Source: Rothia sp. P100
GTDB lineage: Bacteria; Actinomycetota; Actinomycetes; Actinomycetales; Micrococcaceae
DNA: 64,000 nucleotides
Assembly: GCF_023712425.1 (NCBI RefSeq)
Contig: NZ_JAMAYG010000002.1
Location: 451,481 to 515,480 of the forward strand
Direction of reading: 5' to 3'
Below are positions 28,160 to 38,322 of this stretch, piece after piece; position 1 is the first letter of the stretch; each line of letters starts with the position of its first letter. Below the pieces are notes generated by a model. That model was given only the letters and a program-made list of their open reading frames with translations, ran no database searches and was not told the origin of the DNA. The position numbers and the translations under genes were made by a program.

Positions 28160-28217
28160 GTAAGACTCCATCTTTACTGGACTGCGCCACCGCAATCCGG
28201 TGGCAAAAACTCTACTA

Positions 28218-28246
28218 ATACTATAGGCGAACCGATTTTTTGTCAC
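28218..28246 (-). promoter_or_regulatory. Candidate promoter of rpoZ-coaBC-metK-priA
   Basis: On the minus strand, GTGACA (28241-28246) and TAGTAT (28218-28223) are spaced by 17 nt. Start of transcription near 28211 would give a leader of about 50 nt before the rpoZ GTG. It lies just downstream of the mihF-gmk terminator, where a promoter is required. Confidence 0.6.
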
Positions 28247-28253
28247 GTAAAAC

Positions 28254-28293
28254 GCAGGCGGCCCAGAGGTGATGTTCCACTAGTGCCGCCCGC
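28254..28293 (-). terminator. Terminator hairpin after gmk
   Basis: On the minus strand GCGGGCGGC (28285-28293) pairs with GCCGCCTGC (28254-28262), one G-T wobble included. GTTTTACG follows. The loop is long (22 nt), so strength is uncertain. Confidence 0.55.
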
Positions 28294-28302
28294 GCTGACT
28301 CT

Positions 28303-28875
28303 TTAGCGCTCTACGCCCATGAGTTCAATAATCGCTTCGGCAGCTTCTGGCACCGAATCATTAATGACCGTATGGTCAAACTCGGGCTCAGCGTCCAGCT
28401 CAACTTTTGCTGTTTCAAGCCGCATCTGCTGTTCCCTAGCAGATTCAGTACCTCTACCGATTAGGCGGGATACCAATTCATCCCAGCTAGGAGGCGCCAA
28501 GAAAATCAGTTGAGCTTCTGGCATGGCGTTACGCACCTGACGTGCGCCCTGCAGGTCAATCTCAAGAAGTACGTTTTTCCCAGCTTTGAGCTGACGTTCA
28601 ACCATAGAGCGGATGGTTCCGTACTTGTACGAGTTATGCACGGTTGCCCACTCCAGCATCTGACGGTTTTCGACCATTGAGTCAAACTCTTCATCAGAGA
28701 CAAAGTAGTAGTGGATTCCGTCTTCTTCACCAGGTCTGGGATCACGCGTGGTAGCAGAAACCGAGAACCATACGTCCGGGTAGTTCTCACGAATGTAGGT
28801 AGACACGGTCCCCTTGCCTACAGCTGTTGGACCGGCCAAAACGGTGAGTTTGGGTATCTGGTGAGTTTCTGCCAC
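28303..28875 (-). CDS. gmk: Guanylate kinase
   Basis: Gmk phosphorylates GMP to GDP with ATP. The 190-residue product has the P-loop GPTAVGKGTV at about 16-25, SVSATTRDPRPGEEDGIHYYF for GMP binding, and LEIDLQGARQV. It is full length. The GTG start lies 12 nt after mihF, so the two form one unit. The mihF-gmk-rpoZ order is conserved in actinobacteria. Confidence 0.96.
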   Translation of the reverse strand: MAETHQIPKLTVLAGPTAVGKGTVSTYIRENYPDVWFSVSATTRDPRPGEEDGIHYYFVSDEEFDSMVENRQMLEWATVHNSYKYGTIRSMVERQLKAGKNVLLEIDLQGARQVRNAMPEAQLIFLAPPSWDELVSRLIGRGTESAREQQMRLETAKVELDAEPEFDHTVINDSVPEAAEAIIELMGVER

Positions 28876-28887
28876 GGTATCTAGCCC

Positions 28888-29202
28888 TTAACGGTCAAGA
28901 AGATTGATGAGTGCTCGACGCTGGTGGATGCCAAGACCACGCAAGCGGCGAGACGCAGCAATATTCAGATCTTTCAGAATATTTTCAGTTCGAACTTCGC
29001 CAACACCCGGTAGGGAGGTGAGAAGATCGGTTACCTTCAGTCTAGCGACAGCTTCATCAGTTTCAGCGCGCTGAAGGACCTCTGAGATGGTAATTTGCTT
29101 ATTCTTAACAGCTTCTTTCATTTCAGCACGGATAACACGGGCTTTTTTGGCCTTTTCACGGGCTGCGGCGCGCTGTTCTTCGGTGAGGGGTTTGAGGGGC
29201 AT
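28888..29202 (-). CDS. mihF: Actinobacterial integration host factor mIHF
   Basis: mIHF is a small nucleoid protein of actinobacteria, unrelated in fold to HU/IHF, that bends DNA and serves phage integration and nucleoid organisation. The 104-residue product has MPLKPLTEEQRAAAREKA and a basic helix. A helix-two-turn-helix follows (LLTSLPGVGEVRTENILKDL, then RRLRGLGIHQRRALI). The ATG at 29202 has AAGGAAGG five bases upstream; an ATG ten codons further upstream has no such site. Its roughly 160-bp upstream region is AT-rich and structured. Confidence 0.95.
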   Translation of the reverse strand: MPLKPLTEEQRAAAREKAKKARVIRAEMKEAVKNKQITISEVLQRAETDEAVARLKVTDLLTSLPGVGEVRTENILKDLNIAASRRLRGLGIHQRRALINLLDR

Positions 29203-29260
29203 GATTGCCTTCCTTATGTGCGAGGTGTTCACGGTGCGAACATGGAATATACAAATGTGT

Positions 29261-29312
29261 AATAGCTTTTTTCTTATAGGTAATACCCAGAGGAAATCAA
29301 ACGAAAGCTATT
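29261..29312 (-). promoter_or_regulatory. Inverted repeat in the mihF leader
   Basis: AATAGCTTT (29261-29269) and AAAGCTATT (29304-29312) form a 9-bp perfect stem with a 34-nt loop, inside the presumed mihF 5' untranslated region. It is followed by ACACATTTG on the minus strand, so it is not a typical terminator. Function unknown. Confidence 0.4.
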
Positions 29313-29324
29313 TGCGATCAAACA

Positions 29325-29357
29325 ATTATAAATTAGCACGTCAGGCGGTTTTTTCAA
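29325..29357 (-). promoter_or_regulatory. Candidate mihF-gmk promoter
   Basis: On the minus strand a perfect TATAAT (29325-29330) is preceded by TTGAAA (29352-29357) at 21 nt. That spacing is longer than optimal, so the -35 assignment is doubtful. The region is the only AT-rich stretch between pyrF and mihF. Confidence 0.4.
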
Positions 29358-29363
29358 AGTAAG

Positions 29364-29377
29364 TTACCCGCGGGTAA
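29364..29377. promoter_or_regulatory. Perfect 14-bp palindrome TTACCCGCGGGTAA
   Basis: A fully symmetric 14-mer lies six bases upstream of the putative mihF -35 box and downstream of the pyrF terminator. It has the size and symmetry of an operator for a dimeric regulator such as TetR or GntR type. No regulator gene is adjacent, so the binding factor is unknown. Confidence 0.5.
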
Positions 29378-29393
29378 TATAATTAATATAGAA

Positions 29394-29421
29394 ATGGCGG
29401 GGAAGCTTCCTTCCCCGCCAT
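29394..29421 (-). terminator. Terminator hairpin after pyrF
   Basis: ATGGCGGGGAA (29394-29404) pairs perfectly with 29411-29421 around a 6-nt loop. On the minus strand TTTCTATATT follows. It closes the pyrimidine operon 17 nt beyond the pyrF stop. Confidence 0.8.
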
Positions 29422-29438
29422 CTTATTCTCATCTAACC

Positions 29439-30293
29439 CTATCGTGAGGCCGAGTCCAGCTCCTCAGCAGCACGCTGTGCAGCGTCCCTCAAACTAGAAC
29501 GATGAGGCCCGGCGCTCAGAACACCGCGGCTAGAGTTCACCAGCACTTGGCGCTCAATGCCTTCAAAGATCCTGTAAAGATCCTCGGCTGAAGCCCCCTG
29601 AGCCCCGTATCCGGGCGAAAGAATTGGACCGTTGAAGGTAGAAAGATCAATGTTGAGCTTAGATAAGGCCTGACCCACCGTAGCCCCAATGACCAGACCA
29701 CAGGGGCCCATATTCTGCCAGGCAGAAGATTCATTTTCACGCTGAGCTGCTTGAACAATTGAGCCCGCTACCGACTTTTCAGGCCCCCCAATGTGCTGCA
29801 CACTCCTTCCTTCCGGGTTAGAAGTAAGAGCTAGCACAAAGGTACCTCGCTGGTTCTTTGAAGCGAGGTCAAGGGCTGGTCGCAGAGATTCAAAGCCTAG
29901 ATAGGGGCTCAAGGTTACTGAATCGGTGGCCAAAGGCGACGCCTCTCCTAGCCAGGCATCTGCGTACGCAGCCATGGTTGACCCAATATCTCCGCGCTTA
30001 GCATCTGCCACCACTAAGACGTCCTGCTGAGCAGCTTCAGCTTGAAACTTCTCTAGCACCGCAAGACCGGCTGAGCCGTGACGTTCAAACAGAGCTACCT
30101 GGGGTTTTAGAGCCGCCGAAACGTCCCCGCAGGCGTCCAGAACGGTGAAGGCGAAGTGCTCCAATGAGGCAGCTGTATCTTCAAGTCCCCACTGAGCTAG
30201 GAGCCCTGGGTGGGGGTCAACTCCCACGCACAAAGGCCCCTTCTCTGCCATTGCGCGTGAAAGTCGATCACCGAAAGGAAGCACATTGCTCAT
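29439..30293 (-). CDS. pyrF: Orotidine 5'-phosphate decarboxylase (subfamily 2)
   Basis: PyrF decarboxylates OMP to UMP, the last step of de novo synthesis. The 284-residue product has GVDPHPGLL, the catalytic DAKRGDIGST (Asp-Lys-Asp triad) and the phosphate-binding SPGYGAQGA, and it is of the longer actinobacterial type. I take the ATG at 30293, four bases after the carB stop. An in-frame start at 30329 lies within carB. The upstream purine stretch is weak, so translation probably depends on coupling to carB. Confidence 0.92.
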   Translation of the reverse strand: MSNVLPFGDRLSRAMAEKGPLCVGVDPHPGLLAQWGLEDTAASLEHFAFTVLDACGDVSAALKPQVALFERHGSAGLAVLEKFQAEAAQQDVLVVADAKRGDIGSTMAAYADAWLGEASPLATDSVTLSPYLGFESLRPALDLASKNQRGTFVLALTSNPEGRSVQHIGGPEKSVAGSIVQAAQRENESSAWQNMGPCGLVIGATVGQALSKLNIDLSTFNGPILSPGYGAQGASAEDLYRIFEGIERQVLVNSSRGVLSAGPHRSSLRDAAQRAAEELDSASR

Positions 30294-30297
30294 ACGC

Positions 30298-33200
30298 TTA
30301 TGCACTCTCACGCTGAGAAATCGCTTCACGGATCGATGCCCCGTGTTCCTGGAGGCTCATCACTTCCCAGCTGTATTCACGTAGTGCGTTGATAGCCTGA
30401 ACAGCAGCACCAAACTCAGAGACCGTGGTCATGATAGGGCAGCCCACAGAGGTTGCAGCTGCGCGGATTTCATAGCCATCGCCTCGCGCCTGACCTCCCG
30501 AGGGAGTGTTGAGGATGAGGTTGATTTCACCATCGCGAATCATATCGACAATGGAGCGCTCACCCTTAGCTGTTTCAGCAATCTTTGAAACGACCTGAGC
30601 TTTTACCCCGTTGCGACGCAGAACCTCAGCGGTGCCACCGGTTGAAACAATGTCAAAGCCCAGCTGTTGGAGCATCTTTACGTAGATAATGCTGTTGCGT
30701 TTGTCGCGGTTAGCAACCGAGACAAAGACTTTGCCTTCGGTGGGCAAGAAGGAGCCGACGGATGCTTCAGCCTTAGCAAAAGCGGTATCGAAATGCGGGT
30801 CAAGACCCATGACTTCACCAGTTGAGCGCATCTCGGGGCCGAGCAGTGAATCCACGACGACACCTTCCGGTGTGCGGAAACGGCTAAAAGGCAGAACCGC
30901 TTCTTTGACGGCGATTGCTGTATCTGCCGGAAGGCTGGCACCATCCATTGATGTAGGCAGGTAGCCTTCTTCCTTAAGGTGGCTGATGGTTTGACCCGTA
31001 CCGATGAGGGCGGCTGCCTTAGCCATCTGGACGCCGGTTGCCTTGGAGACGAAGGGAACGGTGCGTGATGCGCGGGGGTTAGCTTCGATGACATAGAGAA
31101 TATCTGAAGCTACCGCGAACTGAATATTGATCAGACCGCGAACACCTACGCCGGCTGCAATGCGTTCGGTGGCATCTGCAACCTTGGCAATGATGTCCGG
31201 GCTGAGGGTGATAGGTGGCAAGGTGCAGGCAGAGTCGCCCGAGTGAATGCCAGCTTCTTCAATATGTTCCATGACACCGCCGAGGTAAAGCTCGGTGCCG
31301 TCGTAGAGAGCGTCAACGTCGATTTCAACGGCATCTTCAAGGAACTTATCAATGAGAGCCGGCTGGGAAGGAGAAACTTCAGTCGCATTTTCTAGGTAGC
31401 GAGCCAGCTGTTCTTCGCTGTAAACGATCTCCATACCGCGACCCCCCAAAACGTAGGAGGGGCGCACCAGAACCGGGTAGCCGATGTCATCAGCGATTCG
31501 CCTGGCGTTCTCAAAGGTCGAGGCGGTGCCGTTTTTGGGTGAGATAAGACCGGCATCTTCCAGAACTCGCGAGAATTCACCGCGGTCTTCGGCGAGGTCA
31601 ATAGCCTCGGGTGAGGTACCTAGAATCGGAATTCCAGCTGCCTTGAGTTCCTGCGCGAGCTTCAGCGGGGTCTGACCACCGAGCTGCACAAAAACGCCCA
31701 TCAGCCCACCGGTGCGGCGTTCCGCTTCAACAACTTCAAGCACATCTTCCAGGGTGAGAGGCTCAAAGTAGAGGCGGGTTGAGATATCGTAGTCGGTTGA
31801 AACTGTCTCAGGGTTACAGTTGACCATAACGGTCTCATAACCTGCTTCGCGCAACACCATCGAAGCGTGCACACAGGAGTAGTCGAACTCGATACCCTGA
31901 CCGATACGGTTGGGCCCAGAACCCAGAATCATGATTGAGGGCTTCTCGTGGTGTGCGACCTCATCCTCCATGTCATAGGAGGAATAGTGGTAGGGAGTGA
32001 ATGCCTCAAACTCGGCTGCACAGGTATCCACGGTCTTGAAGACGGGGCGAATATCCAGTGCGTGGCGAATACCGCGCACCACAGCCTCGTCCATGTTGAG
32101 AATCTCGCCAATCTGGGCGTCAGAGAAACCGTGTCGCTTCGCTAGGCGTAGGGACTCCTCATTGAGGTTTTTGGAAGCAGCGATTTCGCCGGCTACCTCG
32201 TTGAGCAGCACCAGCTGGTCCAGGAACCAGGGGTCAATCTTGGTTGCCTCAAACATCTGCTCAACGGTAGCTCCCGCTAGAAGTGCCCGCTGTACCTGGT
32301 GAATACGATCCGTAGTGGCAGTCTTAGACTTCTCAATGAGGTCAGCCAACTTCTCTGCTGACAACTCAGGGTTAGCGTAGGAGAAGGCTCCACCCTTCTG
32401 CTCCAGGGAGCGCATAGCCTTCTGCAGTGCCTCGGTAAAGTTTCGCCCCAGAGCCATCGCCTCACCCACGGACTTCATAGTGGTGGTCAGCGTAGGATCA
32501 GCTGCGGGGAACTTCTCAAAGGCGAAGCGAGGAACCTTGACCACAACGTAGTCGAGGGTAGGTTCAAAGGACGCCGGGGTCTTCTGGGTGATGTCGTTGG
32601 GGATTTCATCCAGGGTGTAGCCCAGGGAAAGCTTGGTGGCGATCTTTGCAATCGGGAAACCTGTTGCCTTGGACGCCAGTGCCGACGAACGGGAGACGCG
32701 GGGGTTCATTTCAATGACGATAATGCGCCCGGTGGCCGGATCAACTGCGAACTGAATGTTACAGCCACCGGTGTCGACACCAACTTCGCGGATCACGTTA
32801 ATAGAAATGTCGCGAAGTTTCTGGTATTCGCGGTCTGTGAGGGTGAGTGCCGGAGCAACGGTGATGGAGTCACCGGTGTGCACACCAACGGGGTCGAAGT
32901 TTTCGATGGAGCAAACGACCACTACGTTGTCGTTCTTGTCTCGCATCATTTCAAGTTCGTATTCTTTCCAGCCCAAAATAGATTCTTCGAGCAGAACCTC
33001 GCTGGTGGGGCTGTACTGAATACCGGCACCGGCGATACGGTGGAGGTCTTCCTCGTTGTAGGCCATACCTGAGCCCAGACCACCCATGGTGAAGGACGGG
33101 CGCACCACCATGGGGTAGCCAAGGATCTTGGCAGCCTCTAGGGCTTCATCCATGGTGTGAACGATGACTGACTTTGCAGACTCGCCGCCGGCACGTTCAA

Positions 33201-33606
33201 CAACGCCCTTGAAGGCTTCACGGTCCTCGCCGAGGTTAATTGCCTCAATGTTAGCGCCAATGAGTTCGACCTTGTATTTCTCTAATATTCCCTCCTCATC
33301 GAGAGCAATGGCAGCGTTGAGGGCGGTCTGGCCACCCAGAGTGGGGAGAATCGCATCCGGCTTTTCCTTAGCGATAATCTTTTCAATCACTTCGGTAGTA
33401 ATCGGCTCGATGTAGGTCGCATCAGCAAACTCGGGGTCTGTCATGATGGTAGCCGGATTGGAGTTAACCAGGATGACGCGAACGCCTTCCTCCTTGAGAA
33501 CTCGCAGAGCCTGGGTGCCGGAGTAATCGAATTCGGCAGCCTGACCAATAACGATGGGGCCAGAACCAATGACGAGAATAGAGTTGAGATCTTGACGTTT
33601 GGGCAT
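30298..33606 (-). CDS. carB: Carbamoyl-phosphate synthase large subunit
   Basis: CarB makes carbamoyl phosphate from ammonia, bicarbonate and two ATP. The 1102-residue product has two homologous ATP-grasp halves ([20 protein letters not shown] and [17 protein letters not shown]). An oligomerisation domain lies between them and an MGS-like allosteric domain at the C-terminus (about 960-1090). The length is normal. The ATG has AAGGAAG four bases upstream, and it lies nine bases after carA. Confidence 0.97.
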   Translation of the reverse strand: MPKRQDLNSILVIGSGPIVIGQAAEFDYSGTQALRVLKEEGVRVILVNSNPATIMTDPEFADATYIEPITTEVIEKIIAKEKPDAILPTLGGQTALNAAIALDEEGILEKYKVELIGANIEAINLGEDREAFKGVVERAGGESAKSVIVHTMDEALEAAKILGYPMVVRPSFTMGGLGSGMAYNEEDLHRIAGAGIQYSPTSEVLLEESILGWKEYELEMMRDKNDNVVVVCSIENFDPVGVHTGDSITVAPALTLTDREYQKLRDISINVIREVGVDTGGCNIQFAVDPATGRIIVIEMNPRVSRSSALASKATGFPIAKIATKLSLGYTLDEIPNDITQKTPASFEPTLDYVVVKVPRFAFEKFPAADPTLTTTMKSVGEAMALGRNFTEALQKAMRSLEQKGGAFSYANPELSAEKLADLIEKSKTATTDRIHQVQRALLAGATVEQMFEATKIDPWFLDQLVLLNEVAGEIAASKNLNEESLRLAKRHGFSDAQIGEILNMDEAVVRGIRHALDIRPVFKTVDTCAAEFEAFTPYHYSSYDMEDEVAHHEKPSIMILGSGPNRIGQGIEFDYSCVHASMVLREAGYETVMVNCNPETVSTDYDISTRLYFEPLTLEDVLEVVEAERRTGGLMGVFVQLGGQTPLKLAQELKAAGIPILGTSPEAIDLAEDRGEFSRVLEDAGLISPKNGTASTFENARRIADDIGYPVLVRPSYVLGGRGMEIVYSEEQLARYLENATEVSPSQPALIDKFLEDAVEIDVDALYDGTELYLGGVMEHIEEAGIHSGDSACTLPPITLSPDIIAKVADATERIAAGVGVRGLINIQFAVASDILYVIEANPRASRTVPFVSKATGVQMAKAAALIGTGQTISHLKEEGYLPTSMDGASLPADTAIAVKEAVLPFSRFRTPEGVVVDSLLGPEMRSTGEVMGLDPHFDTAFAKAEASVGSFLPTEGKVFVSVANRDKRNSIIYVKMLQQLGFDIVSTGGTAEVLRRNGVKAQVVSKIAETAKGERSIVDMIRDGEINLILNTPSGGQARGDGYEIRAAATSVGCPIMTTVSEFGAAVQAINALREYSWEVMSLQEHGASIREAISQRESA

Positions 33607-33615
33607 GGTTCTTCC

Positions 33616-34779
33616 TTAGTTCTTCTTCGCAAGCATGAGGTCAATAAAACGGTCAAAGAGGTAGGCTGCATCGTGGGGACCAGCGGCTGCCTCTGGGTGG
33701 TACTGCACAGAAAAAGCTGGGATATCTAGGCAGCGTAACCCTTCAACTACCTGGTCGTTGAGACCGATGTGTGAAACTTCAACCCTGCCGAACTCAGCGT
33801 GGGGGGCTTCAACTGCGCCGTCCAGGGGTGCATCCACAGCAAATCCGTGGTTCTGGGCGGTAATTTCGACTTTACCGGTGGTACGATCCATGACCGGCTG
33901 GTTGATACCCCGGTGACCGAAGGGAAGCTTGTAGGTGCCAAAGCCTAGGGCCCGACCCAGCAACTGGTTGCCGAAGCAGATACCGAAGAAGGGGGTACCG
34001 GTGCGCAGGACGCTCTGAAGCAAGGCAACCTGGTCGTCAGCGGTCGCCGGGTCACCGGGGCCGTTGGAAAAGAAGACCCCATCCGGCTGGTAGGACTTAA
34101 TATCCTCTAGAGTGGCAGTTGCCGGTAGGACGTGTACGCGCACCCCTCGCTCAGCAAAACGCTTGGGGGTCATGGCTTTGATGCCCAGATCCAGGGCAAC
34201 CAGGGTTGCCTTAGGCTCCCCCTCCCAGCCCTGGTCGGCTGGTTCGATGGTGTAAGCCTGATCAATGGATACCGTATCAGCCAGTTTCTGCCCCTGCATC
34301 TGCGCACTCGCCTTGACCTTTTCCACCAATGTCTCGGTGGATGCGAGAGCCTCCTTGCCGGTAAAAATACCGGCACGCATAGCTCCTGCGCTCCGCAGGT
34401 GGCGGGTCAGTGCACGAGTGTCGATGCCTTGAATCCCAACAATTCCCTGCTCCACAAGCTCCTGATCTAGGGTGCGCTCAGAGCGCCAATTAGAGGCTCG
34501 ACGCGCGGCATCTCGCACAGCGTAGCCTGAAACCCAAATCTTACGAGATTCGGCATCTTCTTCATTGACACCTGTGTTGCCGATGTGGGGCGCAGTCTGT
34601 ACCACAATCTGGCCCGCGTATGAGGGGTCAGTTAGGGTTTCTTGATAACCGGTCATACCGGTGGAGAATACTGCTTCACCGAGGGTACTTCCGGTAGCTC
34701 CGTAGCTCTGGCCGCGGAACACTGTGCCGTCCTCTAATACGAGAACCGCTACACGCTCGCTAGATGCTAACTGGGTCAT
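33616..34779 (-). CDS. carA: Carbamoyl-phosphate synthase small subunit
   Basis: CarA is the class I glutaminase that feeds ammonia to CarB. The 387-residue product has an N-terminal [20 protein letters not shown] domain, [15 protein letters not shown] with the nucleophile Cys, FFSNGPGDP and the His/Glu pair in [12 protein letters not shown]. The ATG at 34779 has AGGAAG six bases upstream. An in-frame ATG at 34827 would add 16 residues without such a site. Confidence 0.96.
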   Translation of the reverse strand: MTQLASSERVAVLVLEDGTVFRGQSYGATGSTLGEAVFSTGMTGYQETLTDPSYAGQIVVQTAPHIGNTGVNEEDAESRKIWVSGYAVRDAARRASNWRSERTLDQELVEQGIVGIQGIDTRALTRHLRSAGAMRAGIFTGKEALASTETLVEKVKASAQMQGQKLADTVSIDQAYTIEPADQGWEGEPKATLVALDLGIKAMTPKRFAERGVRVHVLPATATLEDIKSYQPDGVFFSNGPGDPATADDQVALLQSVLRTGTPFFGICFGNQLLGRALGFGTYKLPFGHRGINQPVMDRTTGKVEITAQNHGFAVDAPLDGAVEAPHAEFGRVEVSHIGLNDQVVEGLRCLDIPAFSVQYHPEAAAGPHDAAYLFDRFIDLMLAKKN

Positions 34780-34839
34780 CACGTACTTCCTGTCGTAGGT
34801 TGGTCGGGTGTAGGGGTTTAACCCCAAAGATTTATAAAC

Positions 34840-35364
34840 TTAGGCAGAAGGTGCCGGTAGTTCTTCTAATGCCTGGGGTGCAATCTGCTGAATAGTGTCA
34901 AGAACAGTCTTTTTATCGGCTGCAAAACGGGTGCGAAATCCGGTATCAACGGGCGTACCGTTGAGGTCCCAGGACAGCATCACGAGACCGTTTTTCTCCA
35001 CGAACTTACCGGCCATGCCGGCTTCTGTTCGCACCGCAATAATATCGCTGGCTTGAACCCAGAGGTCTTGAGCGCCATCTCTAGCGATAACTACAGCGTC
35101 CTCGAAGATAAAGAGAGTGCCGGCTGCCTTAACACCGAGAGTGTTAGTAGCGATACGGTCCAACCAGTCCCCCATATGGGTGGTGGCAATGTAAACACCG
35201 GGGACGGCAAGCAGGCTTTCGGCGTCCTCGTATCGCTCAGGGACAGGAGCAAGAACCCCCGTGCCTTTCTGACGTTTTTGACGCCCCTTCCAGCCAGCCC
35301 ACATGCCCCAAAAAATTAGGGCACAGAGCAGTACTAGAAGAGATAGTGGTAGGAGTCTGTCCAC
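34840..35364 (-). CDS. Membrane-anchored PH-like protein of the pyrimidine operon
   Basis: The 174-residue protein has one N-terminal membrane helix (about 4-24, LPLSLLVLLCALIFWGMW), a basic stop-transfer stretch (KGRQKRQKG), then a soluble domain of about 120 residues predicted to be beta-rich and PH-like (VYIATTHMGDWLDRI, LFIFEDAVVIARDG). Equivalents sit between pyrC and carA in many actinobacteria, as with M. tuberculosis Rv1382. The role is unknown. The fixed position suggests some link to pyrimidine synthesis. The GTG start has AAGG seven bases upstream. Confidence 0.75.
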   Translation of the reverse strand: MDRLLPLSLLVLLCALIFWGMWAGWKGRQKRQKGTGVLAPVPERYEDAESLLAVPGVYIATTHMGDWLDRIATNTLGVKAAGTLFIFEDAVVIARDGAQDLWVQASDIIAVRTEAGMAGKFVEKNGLVMLSWDLNGTPVDTGFRTRFAADKKTVLDTIQQIAPQALEELPAPSA

Positions 35365-35382
35365 AAATCTACCTTCGATCCC

Positions 35383-36702
35383 CTAGTTGCCAACGTGGGT
35401 CACGGGAGTGGTCAGCTTGCCGTCTTTAACCACCGGGTGACCCCCATAGAAGGTTGCCATGACGGCACCTGGGACTTCCAAACCCCGGTAGGGGTTGTTC
35501 TTGCCCTTGGTGGCTTGAGCCTGGGGGTCAATGGTGCGAGTCGCGGCGGGGTCAACCAAAACCAGGTTGGCTGGTTCGCCGGCTTCCAGTGGACGCCCCT
35601 GCCCCGTTGCCAGGCCAATTTCAGCTGGTTTAGCGCTCATGATACGAGCCACATCAGCCCAGGAAATGAGCCCGGTATCAACCAGAGTTTTCTGGACAAT
35701 CGATAGAGCCTGTTCTAGCCCGGTCATACCGTTGGCAGCACACGCCCACTCGCAATCCTTAGATTCGGTGGGGTGAGGCGCATGATCGGTGCCAATAATA
35801 TCGATGATTCCGTCCGCAATAGCCTGACGCAGAGCCATCACATCTTCTTCAGTGCGCAGGGGCGGGTTGACCTTGTAGACAGGGTCGTAGGTGCGCACGA
35901 GTTCATCGGTCAGTAGCAGGTGGTGGGGGGTTGCCTCAGCGGTAACATCAATACCGCGTTCTTTTGCCCAACGAACGATTTCAACCGATCCCTTAGTGGA
36001 AAGGTGGCAAATATGCAGACGTGAACCCACATGCTCCGCCAATAAAACATCCCTGGCAATAATTGACTCTTCTGCCACAGCTGGCCAGCCAGCAAGGCCA
36101 AGCTCTGCAGAGACTTTACCTTCGTTCATCTGAGCGCCCTCGGTTAGACGGGGCTCCTGAGCATGCTGTGCAACAACACCGTTGAAAGTTTTAACGTATT
36201 CAAGGGCTCGGCGCATAAGGGCCGGATCCCACACGCACATGCCATCATCAGAGAATACTCGCACTTTGGCGCGAGATTCTGCCATAGCTCCGATCTCAGA
36301 CAGGCGCTCACCGGCGAGACCTGCGGTAACGGCACCGATGGGCTGCACCTCGGTCCAACCTGATTTCCTGCCCAGCTCGTAAACCTGTTCAACCACACCG
36401 GCAGTATCGGCTACCGGGTTGGAATTAGCCATAGCAAATACAGCGGTGTAACCACCCAGGGCCGCAGCACGGCTACCGGTTTCTACGGTCTCAGCATCTT
36501 CCAAGCCTGGTTCCCGCAAATGGGTGTGCAAATCAACGAGACCGGGCAGAGCAATAAGACCCTTAGCGTCAATGATGTCTGCTTCAGGCGATGACACGTC
36601 AGCCCCTACTTCAGCAATCAGACCGTCACGAATGAGGATGTCCGCCTCGCGTTCGCCCAGCAGTGAAGCGCCCTTGATTAGATAGGTTGATGGTTTAGTC
36701 AC
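35383..36702 (-). CDS. pyrC: Dihydroorotase
   Basis: PyrC cyclises carbamoyl aspartate to dihydroorotate. The 439-residue type I enzyme has the zinc motif DLHTHLREPG at about 57-66, HICHLSTKG, and GTDHAPHP with the catalytic Asp. The TIM-barrel length is normal. The GTG start has GAGAAG three bases upstream, in a 27-nt gap after pyrB. It is part of pyrR-pyrB-pyrC. Confidence 0.96.
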   Translation of the reverse strand: MTKPSTYLIKGASLLGEREADILIRDGLIAEVGADVSSPEADIIDAKGLIALPGLVDLHTHLREPGLEDAETVETGSRAAALGGYTAVFAMANSNPVADTAGVVEQVYELGRKSGWTEVQPIGAVTAGLAGERLSEIGAMAESRAKVRVFSDDGMCVWDPALMRRALEYVKTFNGVVAQHAQEPRLTEGAQMNEGKVSAELGLAGWPAVAEESIIARDVLLAEHVGSRLHICHLSTKGSVEIVRWAKERGIDVTAEATPHHLLLTDELVRTYDPVYKVNPPLRTEEDVMALRQAIADGIIDIIGTDHAPHPTESKDCEWACAANGMTGLEQALSIVQKTLVDTGLISWADVARIMSAKPAEIGLATGQGRPLEAGEPANLVLVDPAATRTIDPQAQATKGKNNPYRGLEVPGAVMATFYGGHPVVKDGKLTTPVTHVGN

Positions 36703-36729
36703 GGTCTTCTCTTTTCTTCATTCTCACGT

Positions 36730-37713
36730 TTAGGCGCCAGGGTAAAAGTCGGCTGATTTGCCACCGGTCATCAGGAGGTAGAGTGCTGCCATGCGCACAG
36801 AAACCCCGTTGGTGACCTGTCGTAGCACCCATGAACGGTCTGAGTCAGCTGCTTCAGCGCTAATTTCTAAACCGCGGTTCATTGGGCCAGGGTGAAGCAC
36901 AGCGGTCTCATGGTCCGCTGCGTCCAGCCGAGCAAAGCGTTCTGGTGTCAGGCCCCACAGTCTTGAGTATTCCTCACTGCTGGGGAAGAAGGCGTTATGC
37001 ATGCGCTCTTTTTGGATGCGTAGCATCATGACAGCATCCACCCCAGATTCAATGGCTTCATCGAAGTTATAGAAAATTTCGCAGGGCCAGTCTTCTGTTT
37101 CTACCGGTAAAAGAGTAGGTGGAGCGACAAACTTAACCTGCGCCCCCAGAGTTGTCAGAAGCCAGAGGTTAGAACGCGCCACCCTGGAATGCAGGATGTC
37201 GCCCACTATAGCGACGCGCATCCCCTCAAGAGTGAGCCCCCTGGTTTCGGCCCCCGTGGTTTGAGCACGGAACTGGCGCAGGGTCATAGCATCAAGCAGT
37301 GCCTGGGTAGGGTGGGCATGGGTTCCATCGCCGGCGTTGAGAACAGGAACATCAATCCACCCAGCCTCAGCTAAACGCTGAGGAGCGCCAGAAGCGCCGT
37401 GCCTAATGACAACAGCATCTGCATTGATCGCAGCCAGGGTCTGAGCAGTATCTTTAAGCGATTCACCCTTAGAAACAGATGAACCTTTGGCTGAGAAGTT
37501 AATGATGTCAGCTGACAGGCGCTTCTCTGCCGCTTCAAAGGAAAGACGGGTTCGGGTGGAGTCCTCGAAGAAGAGGTTAACCACGGTACGGCCCTGAAGA
37601 ACTGGCAATTTTTTTACTTCGCGCTGACCAATTTCACCCATGTAGTCGGCTGTATCAAGGATGTTCAGAGCATCAGCCAGGCTGAGGTCTTTAGTATCGA
37701 GCAAATGACGCAT
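36730..37713 (-). CDS. pyrB: Aspartate carbamoyltransferase catalytic subunit
   Basis: PyrB joins carbamoyl phosphate and aspartate. The 327-residue product has [19 protein letters not shown] (carbamoyl-phosphate site), the [17 protein letters not shown] segment and [10 protein letters not shown]. No regulatory pyrI is present, as usual in Gram-positives. The ATG shares one base with the pyrR stop (TAATG), so synthesis is coupled to that of PyrR. Confidence 0.97.
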   Translation of the reverse strand: MRHLLDTKDLSLADALNILDTADYMGEIGQREVKKLPVLQGRTVVNLFFEDSTRTRLSFEAAEKRLSADIINFSAKGSSVSKGESLKDTAQTLAAINADAVVIRHGASGAPQRLAEAGWIDVPVLNAGDGTHAHPTQALLDAMTLRQFRAQTTGAETRGLTLEGMRVAIVGDILHSRVARSNLWLLTTLGAQVKFVAPPTLLPVETEDWPCEIFYNFDEAIESGVDAVMMLRIQKERMHNAFFPSSEEYSRLWGLTPERFARLDAADHETAVLHPGPMNRGLEISAEAADSDRSWVLRQVTNGVSVRMAALYLLMTGGKSADFYPGA

Positions 37714-38312
37714 TAGAGATGTTCCCCTGTACCTTCAACCGGCTGAATAATAACCACCTGATCGGCTACACCATCAATGGGCTCCAAGAGAACTTTGACC
37801 GATTCATCTGAGTTAGTGGGTAGGTTCTTGCCTACATGATCCGCCCTGATAGGTAGTTGGCGGTGGCCCCTGTCAACGAGAACTGCCAGGCGTACGCAGG
37901 CGGGACGTCCGTAATCCTGTAAAGCATCAAGAGCTGCACGAATAGTACGGCCTGAGAAAAGCACATCATCAATCAGGTAAACATTCTTACCATCAAGGCC
38001 AAGAGGTGGCAGATGTGTAGGTTCGAGGGTTCGCCCTGGCCTAGAGCGTAAATCGTCACGATACATTGTTATATCTAGCTGACCCAGCGACATTGCCGGG
38101 TTGAAGGATGCATCAGTATCAGAGATTTTTTGGGCTAGTCGCTGTGCTAGCGGGTAACCGCGGCGCGGTATGCCCAAGATGACCAGGTTCTGGGCACCCC
38201 TATTAGCCTCAAGAATTTCATGCGCTATTCGAGTTAGCGCGCGGTCGATGTCGGCAGACTCCAGAATCACACGTTGTGACCCTGCTGAAAACACACTTCT
38301 GGTATCGCTCAT
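37713..38312 (-). CDS. pyrR: Bifunctional pyr operon regulator / uracil phosphoribosyltransferase
   Basis: PyrR is an RNA-binding repressor with phosphoribosyltransferase fold. It binds a loop in pyr mRNA when UMP is high. The 199-residue product has [16 protein letters not shown], the PRPP loop [21 protein letters not shown], and [20 protein letters not shown]. The ATG has AAGGAGG ten bases upstream, inside the foldable leader. It heads the operon through pyrF. Confidence 0.97.
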   Translation of the reverse strand: MSDTRSVFSAGSQRVILESADIDRALTRIAHEILEANRGAQNLVILGIPRRGYPLAQRLAQKISDTDASFNPAMSLGQLDITMYRDDLRSRPGRTLEPTHLPPLGLDGKNVYLIDDVLFSGRTIRAALDALQDYGRPACVRLAVLVDRGHRQLPIRADHVGKNLPTNSDESVKVLLEPIDGVADQVVIIQPVEGTGEHL

Positions 38313-38322
38313 TGGTTGCCGG

